A stretch of DNA of 64,000 bases from Labia minor (GCA_963082975.1 OY720344.1:83130053-83194052), one strand, 5' to 3'. Positions 11,463 through 23,960 are shown, numbered from the stretch's first letter. Made by a program: numbers and translations. Notes: generated by a model from the sequence alone, not told the origin.

Positions 11463-12014
11463 GTAAATTTATTATTTAATCTAATTTTCATTGTTAATTA
11501 TTAGGATAACTATATTCATATATATAGACATAAATGTAAAAATGTCAAAAATAAATTTCTTAAATTTTAAAATAAATTGATTTTGAAATAAATACAATAT
11601 TCAAATATTAAACATTAATATTATTTATATAATTCAAGTTTCTTTAAATTTAAATTTAAAATGTGGTTATATATTTAAAAATTCTTATAATATATATTTC
11701 TATTAAAATATTTAATAATATATGACTATACTTCCCATTAAACATTTATTAATGCATAATGAAAAAATAAACTATTTATAATTATATATCAATATCTATT
11801 AACTTTGAGGCCCCAGCAACCATATTCATCCAACTATCTCAATTCTAAGCCATCTCAATTCAAATCTTATCCTCACACAACCCCCCCCCCCCCTCTCATA
11901 TTTCCCAACAAATAAATTTCTCACCTGCTCAATAATAATAAACCCTATAATTAACTATAATTATAATTAAATAATTAATTAAATGATTATAAAAAATAAA
12001 ATTTTAAATAAATA
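11463..12014. other. AT-rich stretch with C13 tract
   Basis: Intronic if the exon at 11347 is real. It holds a 13-C run at 11881-11893 and otherwise nothing recognised. Confidence 0.5.
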
Positions 12015-12634
12015 ATGGACAGGTCCGAACCGACCGACGGTTTGAAGTAAATTAATTTCCAGCTACAGAAACAATTTCAAATAATTTTAATATATCTATT
12101 AATGTAATAAAAAACAGATATGGATAGAACATAAATATTTTTAATTTTATTTTATTTATAATATATATGCAAGACCAGGCTGTGACGTCATGAATGACTG
12201 GATGACGTCATATAATTTTAAATTAAGAAAAAACTAATAAAGATGATTTTTCTCGAGGATAAAACCAATACAAAGTGCATGATTCGTGATGATAAATAAA
12301 AAAATCTCCTCATGTGAAATTTGGTGTGAAAATAACCCTTCCCTTCCTATCGTCGATCGCTAATAGTACCACTTCCGGTTTCCGGATTTGCACCAAAAGT
12401 TGATCAATTCATCATACTGATGCATTAAGTAAATATACCAAATTTCATCAAAATTCGTTGAGCCGTTCAAGCTGTACACATCTATACGGACGAACGGATG
12501 GACAGACATCATGCTAAAAAAAATCCTTTTTTCTGTTAAGAATATGCATGATTCGTAGAGATATATAAAAATCTCCACATGTGAAATTTGCTGTGAAAAC
12601 AATACCTCCCTTAATATCGTCGGTCGGTAAAATT
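12015..12634 (-). mobile_element. Family B repeat, long chimeric copy
   Basis: Carries both subterminal repeats (CGACCGACGG at about 12030 and CGTCGGTCGG at 12618-12627). The conserved block TCCTCATGTGAAATTTGGTG / TCCACATGTGAAATTTG occurs twice, at about 12306 and 12573. The left third (AACAATTTCAAATAATTT to TGACGTCATATAATTTT) is a module also found in family C copies, so this copy is a mosaic. The 80-codon - frame at 12602-12360 is the recurrent repeat-derived frame. Confidence 0.75.
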
Positions 12635-13275
12635 ATATGATATTTCATTATACAGTCTAATCTGAATTTATATATAAATATTAATTTTTACTATTCACAT
12701 AGTTCATATTATTAATATTATATTATATTATTTGATATAATTAAAGTATTGATATTTAATAAATAAATTAACAAAAAATTTCTTAAAATTTTCCTTTCGG
12801 AAATATTTAAATAAAAAAAAATAAAAGAAAAACTTGAAAAACAAAAGAAAAAAAAAAACAAATGCAAAAATTATATTCGTAGGCATTTTTTTCTTTACCT
12901 ATAAATGATTATTTAATGGATATGACATTATATACCAATTTTATTCATTTAAATGGAAAAATGAATTTGAGAAAAAATAAAAACTAATTATCGACAACTG
13001 TGTTGGGAGAAAAAAATAATAATTGATTTGGAATCTGTCAGGAATATACGTATATGAAAAAAAAATTATTTTATTTCATACATAAATTTTAATAAATATA
13101 TAGGATAATAAAAAAAGGATTATTTTAAACAATATTCATATATATGTATGTCTCCCAATAAATAAATAATATTTAGATTAATTATTATAATAGTATATAT
13201 ATATATTAATTTTAGATTAAAAAAGAACAATCCTTACATATATATATATAAATAAAATGCAAATTTATTTAATTT
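12635..13275. other. AT-rich stretch
   Basis: A-rich and T-rich runs only; nothing recognised. Confidence 0.5.
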
Positions 13276-13475
13276 TAATATCTTCTTCTTAAGGTGCCGT
13301 CTCCTTTTCGGAGTTTGGCTATCATCATGACTAGGATAGCCTTAGAAGCTGCCCAGCTATGATGATTTGTTTTGGGAATGTTAATGCGGTGGTTTCCCGT
13401 TGCCTTCCGCATGTATAGAACCAGGAACTGACAGTTCCTAGAGCCGGAGGAAGCTGATGTTAAATTGAATTTTAT
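13276..13475. repeat. Insect SINE-like interspersed repeat
   Basis: A GC-richer block begins TCTTCTTCTTAAGGTGCCGT, continues TTTTCGGAGTTTGGCTATCATCAT, and later has GGTGGTTTCCCGTTGCCTTCC. The TCTTCTT start, 'TTTCGGA…TTGGC…ATCATC' and 'GGTTTCCCGTTGCCTTCC' are familiar from widespread insect interspersed repeats (SINE or non-LTR 3' ends). There is only one copy in the window, so the family call rests on recognition alone. Confidence 0.4.
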
Positions 13476-13757
13476 TAGAAAAATTTGTTCTTAGTTGAAA
13501 TCTTGTGTAAAAAATAGAATTGCTACGCTACACTCTCGGCTAGCTGCCTCTTAATTTTAATATAATAATAAAATAATGTTATGAATATCAATCTTATTTT
13601 AATATTTCTAGATCAATGCTAAATACAAATTGACGAAACTTAGGACTATTTTTTAGAAATGTCATTAAAGTATTAACTAAATTTTACATATATATAAATT
13701 TGGTATACAATATATTTATATAAATATAGATTGGATGTCCTTTAATGGGATATATAT

Positions 13758-13991
13758 GAGGAGCTGAGAGCCAGAGTGGACCAACCCCACCATCTGTTTT
13801 TTTGAGAAAATGCTGTTTTTAGTGCAATTTTAATTACTGGATCAACCAAAACAGTGCTGGTCTAACGGAAAACTAAAAAAATTAATTGTTTTCTCTCTTA
13901 AGCCAATAGATGTCATCTCGTTCTATTAAAAAATAAAATAAAACAATTTTTCATTTTTTGTGGGTTGGTCCACTCTGACTCTCACCTCCTC
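13758..13991. mobile_element. MITE with about 33-bp terminal inverted repeats
   Basis: The ends GAGGAGCTGAGAGCCAGAGT and (complement) GAGGAGGTGAGAGTCAGAGT continue on both sides into GGACCAACCC. The flanks are TATAT and ATAT, compatible with a TA target duplication of the Tc1/mariner type. It is 234 bp with no coding capacity. Confidence 0.75.
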
Positions 13992-14723
13992 ATATGTATA
14001 ATATAAAATATAAAACAAATAAATGAAATAATAAATAAACAAAACATAAAAATTATATATTTTGATAACATAAAACTAATCCAAAAAAAGAGAAAGTATT
14101 CAATGAATGGATTTTAATTTGTAAATGCATTTGGTCATTTTCCTATTTTTATTAATAAAATTTATATTTGGTAAATTGAATAGATTTGTGGAAAAAATAA
14201 TTAAAGTGAAAAATTGTTATTTTGAATTTGTTGATGAGTAAATAAAATATCAAAGTGTATTAGAATGTTTTTAACACACCGTTGGATATGAATTAATCTC
14301 CCCCATTTTATTTTAGTTATAATTGAAATTTTTAATTGAAAATGATATATACTCGTGTATATATAAATTTCACGCAATTCTTATAAACATATAATATGCT
14401 TTATATAAATGTAGATTTCTTAAATTTTAAAATTTTAGATTAAAAAAAAAATGAAATACATTTCCTGTAGTATCAAATAATGAAAAAATATTAATTAGAA
14501 CACGTTAGAGACAACAAGATAGAGTAAGTGGGGACGGTTTAATAACGTCAGTGATAAACCTACTATCTATATCTATTATATATTATATTTATAAATACAA
14601 AAGCCCTCATTGTCTGGCGAACTTACTTATCATTAATTATCCATCTTTTATAGTTTGAATTCTTCAATTCTATAAAAGAATATCTTTTCTAAATGACTGA
14701 TTTAATGAATAAAAAATTACATA
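13992..14723. other. AT-rich stretch
   Basis: No gene supported. Confidence 0.5.
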
Positions 14724-15213
14724 CGAGGGAAGGTCAATAAGTCTGTGACTTTTTGAATAAAACACAGGTTTTTTGATAAAAAATTATTTTATTTTTCAAC
14801 GTAGTCTCCTTTGAACTCAAAATACTTTGTCCAACATTTCTCCAATTTTTTTATCTCTTCCAAAAAATAAGATTTGTCGAGGACATCAAAACAGGCATTT
14901 GTTTGTGAGATGATTTCATCGTTGGAGTCAAATCTCTTTCCGCCGAGCCATTTATTCAGGTTTGGAAACAAGAAATGAGAGAGCGATTCGTTTCCCAATT
15001 AATGAATTTTCATAGAAATTCACTTTTTTCCATTTTCTTCTCAAATCCCGAGGTAGTCTACTAATAATGGATCTCAAACAAAAACAAAGATACCCAGCTG
15101 GTTCATATTTCGACAGGAGTTGGATGATAGTTGCCTGCTGATAGGAGCAGTGTTGCCATTTCATTTAAGAGACGGGAAATTCAAAAAGTCAAGGACTTAT
15201 TGACCTGTCTTCG
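14724..15213 (-). mobile_element. Internally deleted mariner element with complete ends
   Basis: About 34-bp terminal inverted repeats (both ends read GGTCAATAAGTC-x4-ACTTTTTGAAT) lie within TA on each side, so the termini are intact. The 490-bp body keeps the transposase C-terminus on the - strand (14998-14789): NLNKWLGGKRF, LDKSYFLEEIKKLEKCW and FKGDYVEK, the usual mariner tail. A short N-terminal region follows in another frame. The central catalytic region is deleted, leaving a non-autonomous derivative. Confidence 0.85.
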
Positions 15214-16309
15214 TACTAATTTACAATTTATAATTTTTTGTTAATTAAAAATAAATTCAAAAATATAAAATCGAAATTCCTATTGATAAAAAATTACTCT
15301 TAAAAACGTACCAAAAACGATTTATACACAGTTTATGTGAAGGAGATGAGATATTTAGATTGGATTAGATTAAAAGTACAAATCAAAGAACACAGATGTT
15401 GAATTTGTTCATTTATCACAAAGTATCAAAATCTATAAAATGTAATCGTAAATTTGTCATATCATTGCTTTAAAATTTCTCTTTTCAATGAATTGTATGC
15501 TATGGATTTGACTGATTAACCCTTTTTTTTATGCTTCTATATAAAAAAATTCAGTAACATGAGGTCTGAGGGGTGCTGGAAATAATCTCGTAGTACTCTT
15601 CATCTTCATATTGCTCATGAATATTTAGGATAATAGCAAATTCAAGTAACGCGAATTTTCATCCCAGAAAATATCATTTTTTAAAATAATGAACTTAAAA
15701 ATATATTTCAATAAAAATTAAATTTTATAAAAAGAAACATTTATAATTATTTACTCATATATTAATTATAAATTTATATATACACATATATAGAAATTTT
15801 ATAAATTTTTCATTAAGATTTTTCACTAGAATTTACCTTAAATATTCTATCGACTCGATTTAAGAACTCATTAGTTCAATTTTAATAAAAGTTAAATAAA
15901 AATGATTAAAAAGTTAAAAAACCAACTATTAGATTTAATTTTCCTTAAATATAATTATTAAAATATATTTTTAAATATTAATTATCTGTTAGTATTATTT
16001 GTTGAAATATTTTTAAATTTTAAAGAATTTTAAAAATTTAATATTAGAGAAATAAAATAATATTTTTAAAAGTATATTCACATTTTGAATTAATTATATT
16101 ACTTGTTAGTGTTATTTATTTATTTTTATAATTTTTTTTTTTTAATTTTGTTATTATAAATTTTATAAAATCTTAATTAATTTTATATTTATCTAAGAAA
16201 GAGAGAGAGAGAGATGAGACATCATTTTGTCTTCAAGTTGGTCATTTTCTAAATTTTCTAAATTTTTATACTTTATGAATAACTATTTTGTCTATTTTGA
16301 TTACCTGAT
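15214..16309. other. AT-rich stretch
   Basis: Nothing coding. A GC-richer patch at 15555-15650 shows no supported frame. Confidence 0.5.
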
Positions 16310-16680
16310 TATAAGTTTGATAGATTAGTTATGAACGTCGAAATGTGCCATTAAGTAATGTTTTATTGACTAATTCACTAATTTTCGGTTTTTATAAGTT
16401 TGGTTTGGATATAGGAAAATTATTTAATTAATTTTTTAATTTTCATAAATCCAAACAGAACTTATAAAAACAGAAAATAAGTTCGCCCTTTGGTAGTCAA
16501 ACGGATAAAACATGCTAGCTAGATAAAATATCAATGAATTTATATGCAAATTTTAATAATTTTTATCTCGTAAACTAGAAGAGGCCCTAAAAAATTTCAT
16601 GAGTTTATTTGGAATTCCAAAAGGAACCCACTGGTAAAGTGTATCCAAAGTATCCAAATCCACAAAAATGAGTTTACCTG
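16310..16680. mobile_element. Family D foldback repeat, partial copy
   Basis: Contains the core of family D: GACTAATTCACTAATTTTCG, then a palindromic heart (GTTTGGATATAGG … inverted TTCATAAATCCAAAC) and the right arm (CTCGTAAACTAGAAGAGG … GGAACCCACTGG). The outer left arm is missing. Compare the full copy at 38099. Confidence 0.65.
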
Positions 16681-17991
16681 AATAATTACCCATTTGTTTA
16701 ATATTTCTTTCATTAGTAATCGAGTACTTTTAACATAAATAAAATACATCTTATTCGTATGGTTTAATAAATTACATTAATATAAATCATTTCTAAATTT
16801 TAATGAATGCATACTCATCATCGTTGTCCATCTATAAACACGTGTACTTTTATACTCTTGTCTTCTTGATTTTCAAAAGTATCTAATTGTGGTAGATTAT
16901 AATTATCTAACGGTTTTTTTGTTTCTTTCCAATTTGAATATATCATATTCAATTATTTTTTTTATCATTGCTTGGTGAACTTTTTTCTTTTATAAAAATA
17001 GCCGCAATTTCCGTTTGGTGGTATTTATATACTAAAATGAAAATTGAGAAAAGATTTTGATTGTACTCGAACATAACCTTTGCAAGTACATTGACCACCT
17101 TATCTATTCTTTTGTACTATATATCCAGTAAAACAATAGATTGTCACGCGAAATCGAAATCAATATTCTTATTAATTTTTTTTTATTCTTTTTTTTTTGA
17201 AAATTCAAATCTCATCGAAGAAAGTTAAAAAAGGATGATTCGGAGATAGAAAGAGAGATGGAAAGAGATTAAAAAATAATTTTCATTTTACAAATAAATG
17301 ATGTTTTCTTGATTAGTTTTTGATAATATTAGAATTCTAAGTGGACAAAGATTAAGGTACATACATCAATTCTCATTCAATTTTTTATTGGAACCAGAAA
17401 CTCACGAATACCCTATAACCTTTCACAAAGAAAAAAAAATGATGCCTGGAAATGAGTGTTAACTTATCGATTATACAACTGGATATACTAAAAATATATT
17501 CCAACAAATTTTATCGATTTAGATAAAATTGAGATTACTAAAAAACAAAAAAACAAAAAAAAAAAAAAAAGACAAAAAATATGTAAATTTTATATACGTA
17601 TTTTGGTTAAATTTAGAACCAATGATATTGATCAATTTTAAAAATAAATAAAAAAATTAATAATTAAAAAGTTTTCTTATTGAATCCATTTTCTTTGAAA
17701 TTGTATTACAAATTTTAATATTTTGTGATTTTACTTAAGCAGAGTGTATCTTTAAGAGAAATAACATATGATAATTGATTTTTAAGCTTTCTCTCATTTA
17801 AAATTTGTTTGTAAACATCCAAAGTAAAACAAAATATGAATTTCTAAATAATTATGTTTTTACTAAGAATAAGTATTAAAATGTACAGATTTAAATACAT
17901 ATTTTATTAATCTAAGTAATCTAAGTTATCGAATGACTCTTTACATAATAAATATTTACCGAGCCAGTTTTAAGAATATTACGGATTTGTA
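16681..17991. other. AT-rich stretch
   Basis: A- and T-runs including an A-rich tract near 17540-17580; no gene supported. Confidence 0.5.
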
Positions 17992-18873
17992 CGAGGTTTG
18001 CTCAAAAGAAAAAGTCAATTTTGAATTATTTCGAAAAGTATTTATTTATTCATCAATATCCATTTTGTCCCGTTCAAAGTAATTCCCCTCAGATATAGTG
18101 CACTTATTATAGCAATCGTCGAAGCACTTCTGAAATGCTCTATTCGGTAAGGCCATCAGTTCGTTCTTTGATTCCGACTTCATCTCATCAATTGTGGCCA
18201 AACGCTTTCCTTTGATTGGTCTCTTCAGTTTTGGGACTAGGAAAAAGTCGCAGGGACCCAAATCTGGTGTATACGGTGGTTGAGGCATGATTACGGTGTT
18301 GGTTTTGGCCAAAAAATTACGAACAAAAAATGATGTGTGAGCTGGTGCATTATCGTGATGCAGAATCCATCATTTTTTTTCAATTCCTATCGTTTGAGCC
18401 GTATTGCTTCACGCAAACGTTGCATAACTTCCTAGTAGTATTCCTTATTAACAGTACGACTCAAGAACTCATGATGCACCACACCATTGTAATCGAAGAA
18501 AACAGTGAGGAAAATCTTCACATTTGATCGAACTTGGCATGCTTTTTTCGCACTTTTTTACCACTTATAAAAAATTTTTTGAGACAAATTAGACTCACCG
18601 AATGCCACAATCAACACTTTAAGTAGATTGGAGCACTTTATTCCATTTTGAACGCAAAATTTAATACTGATTCTTTGAAAAATCGAAGAACACATAAAAC
18701 CTGACTAATTTTTTCAGTCGTCAAAAACATACAATTAATCCAAAATGGCTGATATTGTCAACATATGGGAAACATATATGCACCAACATAACAAAAAAAA
18801 AAAATAATTTGATAATCGAATGTACACAGCCCGAGAAAATTCAGAATTCACATTTTCTTTTGAACAGACCTCG
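17992..18873 (-). pseudogene. Mariner-like transposon, near complete but dead
   Basis: Imperfect terminal repeats (ACGAGGTTTGCTCAAAAGAA and the complement of TTCTTTTGAACAGACCTCG) bound about 880 bp. On the - strand, 18312-18046 encodes the transposase C-terminal third: MPQPPYTPDLGPCDFF, with the third catalytic aspartate in PDL, then LKRPIKGKRLATIDEMK, FQKCFDD and SEGNYFERD. The HDN block lies upstream in another frame. The N-terminal half is reduced to scattered pieces, so the copy cannot be active. It is of the same subfamily as the remnant at 7632. Confidence 0.85.
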
Positions 18874-20078
18874 CATGGGAATATTAATAAATTTTTTGGG
18901 GAATTTATAATATATATCCTCGTCTCAACTAATCTTATCTTATAATTACATCGGGTTCATAAAAAATAAGAACAAAAACATTTTATATGAAATTATTAAA
19001 AGCCCTCTTATCTCGGTTCAGGGAACCTGTCCATACATGTTCAACAAAAAATACAAAAATTTTAATATCAATTCTAACAATTGCCTCTCAAAATTATTAG
19101 AAAATACAAATTTCTATTTTTAAATAATATTAATAGGCAATAAATTATTTTTAAAAATATCAATATTTAAAAATAAATAAAACCGATAAAAATTTATGTA
19201 GGGCTTCATCGTGCTGAACAACGGACAATTCCATCGGCTCAAAGAATCTTTCCGACAATAAATATAAAATAATATTAATTCTAGAAATACCCAAATTTAT
19301 TAAAATATGTATATACTTAAATTAATTTTTATTTTAATTTCTAATAATTAATTCAATATTATTTAAATTAAATAATTTAATATGAAATTTATCATTTTTA
19401 ATATTTTAATTAAACTAATATATTTATATTAAATATTTTAGAAGAAATAGAATCATACTAAAATAGGGTATTACACGTATCGTTTTGAACGTAATTTTGA
19501 AAGTATTGTTTTTTATTAAAAATGTCTCAATTTTGTCCCATTTATAACAAACTATAGTAAAAACTAAAATTGAATCTTTTGTTATTATTAAAAATATATA
19601 ATTATCAAATGCATTTGTAGTAACATTTAAATGTTTACGAGGATTTTAGAACATATTACTAATAAAGTTTATCCGTGTAGTACGAGTATATCGTACCAAA
19701 TTATTATAAAATTGACTTCAACAACTATTTGCATGGTCAACTGCCATCAATAGTAAATCTTGCTATATTTCAATTTACACAAATTCAACTACAAATCTGT
19801 TGAAATATTTTGTAAATTATGTCGCCCTTACAGAAGAGCTCTGTTGCTTGCAGGTGGTGCCAGTTTTATTTATAAGTGGATCATTTTTTATAATTTTTTT
19901 GGAATTTTTTTTCATTTGATTCTCAACTCATCATTTTATAACACCGTCCTCTTTTTAACATTAAATTTTGCTCTTTGGTATCACTAGACAATATGGTCAC
20001 TCTATATATAATCTGTTGATAATTTTCAAGCTCAGATATACTTATATAGAATTTTGGCTAGTATAATAAGATAAAGTG
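18874..20078. other. AT-rich stretch with small repeat ends
   Basis: TATGGTCACTCTA at about 19993 resembles the right end of the hAT MITE at 9077. GGCTAGTATAATAAGATAA at about 20053 matches the complement of the family C 5' end. Neither is part of a complete element. The 75-codon frame at 19760-19987 has no supporting features. Confidence 0.4.
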
Positions 20079-20550
20079 GTAATTGTTTACAAAACGGGAA
20101 GCTTAAGGGATTTGGATGAAACATTACAGGTGGATTCCTTTTTTAATTCAAAAGAAACTTTCCTTATGCAATATTTCTCGGTCTCTTCTAGTTTACAAGA
20201 GAAAAATTTTTTAAGTTTGACAGATTAGCTGGTTATGAACGTCGAAATGTGTGCAGTCATTAAGTAATGTTTTATTGACTAATTCACTAATTATTATTAT
20301 TCACTTATTCACTAATTTTGTTTTTTTTCGGTTTGGTTTGGTTATAAGAAAATTATTTAATTAATTTTTATATATCCAAACTGAACTAAAAAAAACCCAG
20401 AAATTTAGTGGAGACCAAATGAATAAAATATGGAAACTAAATATAATACACAATGGATTTATAGGAAAATTTTAAAAAAAATTATCTCATAAATAAACTA
20501 GAAGAGACTGAGAAATATTGCATATTTTTTGTTAACTTGAAGAGACATGT
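20079..20550. mobile_element. Family D foldback repeat
   Basis: The left end GGTAATTGTTTACAAAACGG is identical to the copy at 38099. The left arm, palindromic core and part of the right arm (TAAACTAGAAGAGACTGAG) follow. The right terminus has decayed and cannot be aligned. Confidence 0.75.
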
Positions 20551-21260
20551 ATAGTAGTTGAACCTTTTACCACAATTTAATTATTTTTATATAATTTTGT
20601 AAAAAGGACGTTTGGTATTAAATAGATAATATTTAGATCATATAAAATTTCTTCTGACCTCTTGTAGCAAAATCTCATCATTAAAATATTTTCAGTTGTA
20701 CTATATTCGTTTAAAAGCATTCCCTCTATTTTTATATATATATTTTTTTTTATCCTTAGATCGTTCTATTTCTTATTTCATTTGAACATTTCGTTTCCTT
20801 TCAATGTAACATAAATCTTGATAATGAATTCTTTCTTATCAATATATGACAAAGTTATTTTATAAAAAAATATTATTTAATAATATATCAAATTTACCAA
20901 GAAATAGGACAAGTTAAAAAGAGAATCGAAAACGTTTATAAATCATTTCGTTTAACAAATAATGATAGTTTTTCAAAAGAGATAGAATTTATCTATGAAT
21001 TTATATCGATATCTATTGTTCTATAGATGAAAAGTTAAGATTGGGTTGTTTTCACGATGGTTAATGATATTTGAAACATCCCTTATATATTTTTATGTTT
21101 TCTGTCTACTTCGTCTTTGGTCAAACTATCGTGCGATAGATAATTATTATTTTTATTAAATCTTTATGTAATATGTAGGGCAAAGACACCACTGTATGAC
21201 ACTAATAACTTTTTCTCTTTGAACTTCAATTTCTGACGCCTTGCTCATTCAAAGCAGCTT
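20551..21260. other. AT-rich stretch
   Basis: Nothing coding recognised. The last 50 bp before 21260 (CTCATTCAAAGCAGCTT) resemble a stretch at about 10068. Confidence 0.45.
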
Positions 21261-21617
21261 AAGGCCCGATTCACACACAAGTGGCGTATGGCACTGGCGT
21301 GGTTCTGGCGTGGAACAGGTTTGTTAATGTAATTGCATTAGCTTATGACTCAATACCCACAGATATGGCGTGTTGGAGGCGTGGAAAATGGCACGAAGAC
21401 CACTCCACTCCGACGCCACCGGTGGCTCGTAGGACTGGCACGCCACTTCTAGACCATTTCATTATTCATTTGGAGTGGTCTTCGTGCCATTTTCCACGCC
21501 TCCAACACGCCATATCTGTGGGTATTGAGTCATAAGCTAATGCAATTACATTAACAAACCTGTTCCACGCCAGAACCACGCCAGTGCCATACGCCACTTG
21601 TGTGTGAATCGGGCCTT
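21261..21617. mobile_element. GC-rich foldback MITE with about 150-bp near-perfect arms
   Basis: A 357-bp palindromic element starts AAGGCCCGATTCACACACAA and ends with its complement. The arms agree almost base for base over about 150 bp around a roughly 60-bp centre. Base composition is near 50% GC, in strong contrast to the surroundings. It is flanked by TTA(A) on the left and TTA(T) on the right, consistent with a PIF/Harbinger-type 3-bp TTA or a degenerate TTAA target. The 84-codon + frame at 21281-21535 runs through one arm and back along the other, and is not a gene. Confidence 0.85.
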
Positions 21618-21708
21618 ATGCTCTGCCGAAAAAATAGCCTTAGGTCAAGAAATAAGTCATAGTTTATAAGAATTTTATTACACCAAGAAACAAAATATTA
21701 ACAAAAAA

Positions 21709-22065
21709 TGAGCTGTGGCCAGGCACAGAACCGACCGACGATTTGAAATAAATTAATTTCCAAACATTATATATATATATCGTATATAAAGTATAAAAAA
21801 AAATATTTTTAAAACTTATTACTTTGGAAACTAGTACTTCCGGTTTAGGGATATACACCAAAAGTTGATGAATTCATGCTATTGATGCATTAAGTAAATA
21901 TACCAAATTTTATCAAAATCCGTTAAGCCGTTCACGTCTAGACGGACAGATATCATGCTAAAAACACTTTTTTCTGTAAACAAAATGCATGATTCGTGTA
22001 AAAATCTCCACATGTCAAATTTGGTGTGAAAATAATTCCTTCCCTTCCTATCGTCGGCTGGTAAA
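21709..22065 (-). mobile_element. Family B repeat, shortened copy
   Basis: Begins GAGCTGTGGCCAGGCACAG (hairpin) and CCGACCGACG, as in the copy at 3950, and ends CTATCGTCGGCTGGTAAAAA. The interior is shorter than in other copies. The - frame at 22166-21879 is partly the recurrent repeat-derived frame. Confidence 0.75.
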
Positions 22066-22099
22066 AATAAAAAAATGAGCAATTTCCTAGTTATTGACT

Positions 22100-22365
22100 G
22101 TTTTTGCAGCGATTGACGCTTTAAGTTCCAGTCGTTGACAAGCATCTCTAACACAAAATTGTGCAAAATAGTAAGTTTTACATTTTAACATTTGTCGAAA
22201 ATTGTCGTCTCTTACTTGAGGAAAATGTTAAACAATGTGATACTAATAAACGAAGAGCAAATCTTCGGGTTCAGGACATTTCCACAGTGATCTGGTTGGT
22301 GCCATTGAAGACACCGACACTCCTTCTTCCGATTCTGACCATTTTTTTCCAAGAATGATCATTTT
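22100..22365 (+). pseudogene. Unidentified decayed coding remnant
   Basis: The + frame from 22161 gives LLLEENVKQCDTNKRRANLR, then VQDIS. After about 22290 a second frame continues sensibly as LVGAIEDTDTPSSDSDHFFP, suggesting a frameshifted protein with an acidic Ser/Asp-rich end. A strong acceptor-like TGACTGTTTTTGCAG ends at 22109. I cannot name the family; it may be a transposon protein. Confidence 0.25.
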
Positions 22366-22772
22366 TAAGGGGTTATATTTCTTCATTTTATGAAAAAAAT
22401 ACAGCAATAAATTTTAATCAGTCACTGGTTTATAACCCTTTGTTACCCCCTCCCCCTTTCAAGGGTCAACTAAAAGAATGGGATGTTAGCTGCTCTCCGG
22501 GCAATATGTCGTTATATTATCTACAAATTCTAAAATTCTAAAATAATTTTTATGTAATATTTTCTATTATATTAAATTTATTCATCTCTATTTTTTATAT
22601 CGTATGAATATTTAAATTTTTTATTGAAAATACCACGCCTGTTATATATGCAACCATAATAAATACATATTTATGGGAATATTCGGATCTATAGACAATC
22701 ATCATATATATTTTTTGTAAAGAATTTAATTAATTATACATGATTATTACAAAATATCTATAAATTAAAAAC

Positions 22773-22774
22773 AG

Positions 22775-22805
<31 letters not shown>

Positions 22806-22838
22806 GGTATATACATTATATATATATATATATATATA
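22773..22838. repeat. AT microsatellites
   Basis: Two (TA)n runs, at 22773-22802 and 22819-22838, separated by GGGGTATATACAT. They lie immediately outside the family C copy. Confidence 0.85.
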
Positions 22839-23354
22839 TCTTATTTTATTATACTAGCTTAAATTATATATATATATATATTTGTATTTTTGAGATATTA
22901 AACCTAAGAATTTTTTGAAGTCTACACTATAGATATTTTTTATAAAGAAAAATCAATCTGTATTGGTTTCAGCCTTGGGAAAAATCATCTTTGTTAGTTT
23001 TTCTTAATTTAAAATAGGAATTTTAATGATAAAAATGGCACTGGGGAACGCCGAACAGCGAACTTAAATACAAAATATTATAAATAAAATAAAATTAAAA
23101 TATTTATTTTAATAATATTTTGTAATCAAATCACAAAATATATATTATGTTATATCCACAGGCCATACTTTTCTATCTTTCAGTGCATTAATACGTACGT
23201 TTAAGGGCTGTATGTTTTATGACTATTTTTTTTTAATTTATGTTCTTTTAAATTGTTTCATATATTTATTTTAAAAATAGTCTTAATCTTAATATTCATA
23301 GTTCATAAGGAATAATTTTTCAAGTACTGAGCTGCGGCTCGGTGAACCAGGTAC
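22839..23354 (+). mobile_element. Family C repeat
   Basis: The 5' end TCTTATTTTATTATACTAGC is followed by TTGTATTTTTGAGATATTAA, CAATCTGTATTGGTTTCAGC, a long AT-rich middle and ATATCCACAGGCCATACTTT. The 3' end has a 6-bp hairpin (CTGAGC tgcg GCTCGG) and then TGAACCAGGTAC. Three other copies are in the window (24640, 31172, and 50159 reversed). Confidence 0.7.
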
Positions 23355-23699
23355 TATTTGTTATGTAAGGAAGACTATATAGAAAAATGAATATGAATTT
23401 TTGTATGATTTTTATATGAGGTTTTTAACTTTATAAAGAAGAGATCTAAGTAATATGAGTTTAAATAGCTATTAATAAAAATATCTAATTTTTAAGATGT
23501 ATTTTATAAACAAAAATTTTTCTAATGGAGTTAATAGTTATACAATAATAATTAAATAAGTTTATTTACTTATTCATTTAATCGTTTTTATATTTAAATT
23601 AATAAATTTTTGAAGGGATAGAAAAAAAGTAGATGTACTTAAAAATTTCATAAGTAATATTTTCAAGGATCCGTTTAATTCAATTTAAAAATTAAATAA

Positions 23700-23960
23700 C
23701 ATCATATAAAGAACAAAAAACAAATGTATAACTTTTTAAAATGCATAATTTTTAATTGAAGCTTATCTCCATGTATGTGAAAAAGAGTGGGTGTGGAATG
23801 CTTAGAAGAAGTGGGGTGAGTAGATGAGAAGTGGGGGAGTGAGGCGGTCGGATAAACGTAACGGTCATGGATCGATAAACTCCGAAGCTGACAGAAAAGA
23901 GCAAATGAGAAAGTGTCGGCGGAAGAGGCGCAAAGACGCAATTCAGCTATAATATACGAT
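23700..23960. promoter_or_regulatory. GC-elevated island, possible promoter or 5' leader
   Basis: A GC-richer block, with purine-rich sense and pyrimidine-rich complement, has an open - frame at 23941-23702 (MRLCASSADTFSFALF…) rich in Ser/His/Pro. The + strand has a donor-like GGG|GTGAGT near 23815. AT-rich TATAATATACG follows at 23951. No protein family is recognisable. The composition suggests an exon or regulatory island, but orientation is undecided. Confidence 0.25.

Noticed and set aside
21281-21535. 84-codon frame with Trp/His-rich text
   Set aside because: Runs through a palindromic MITE arm and back; an open frame in a foldback is expected to mirror itself.
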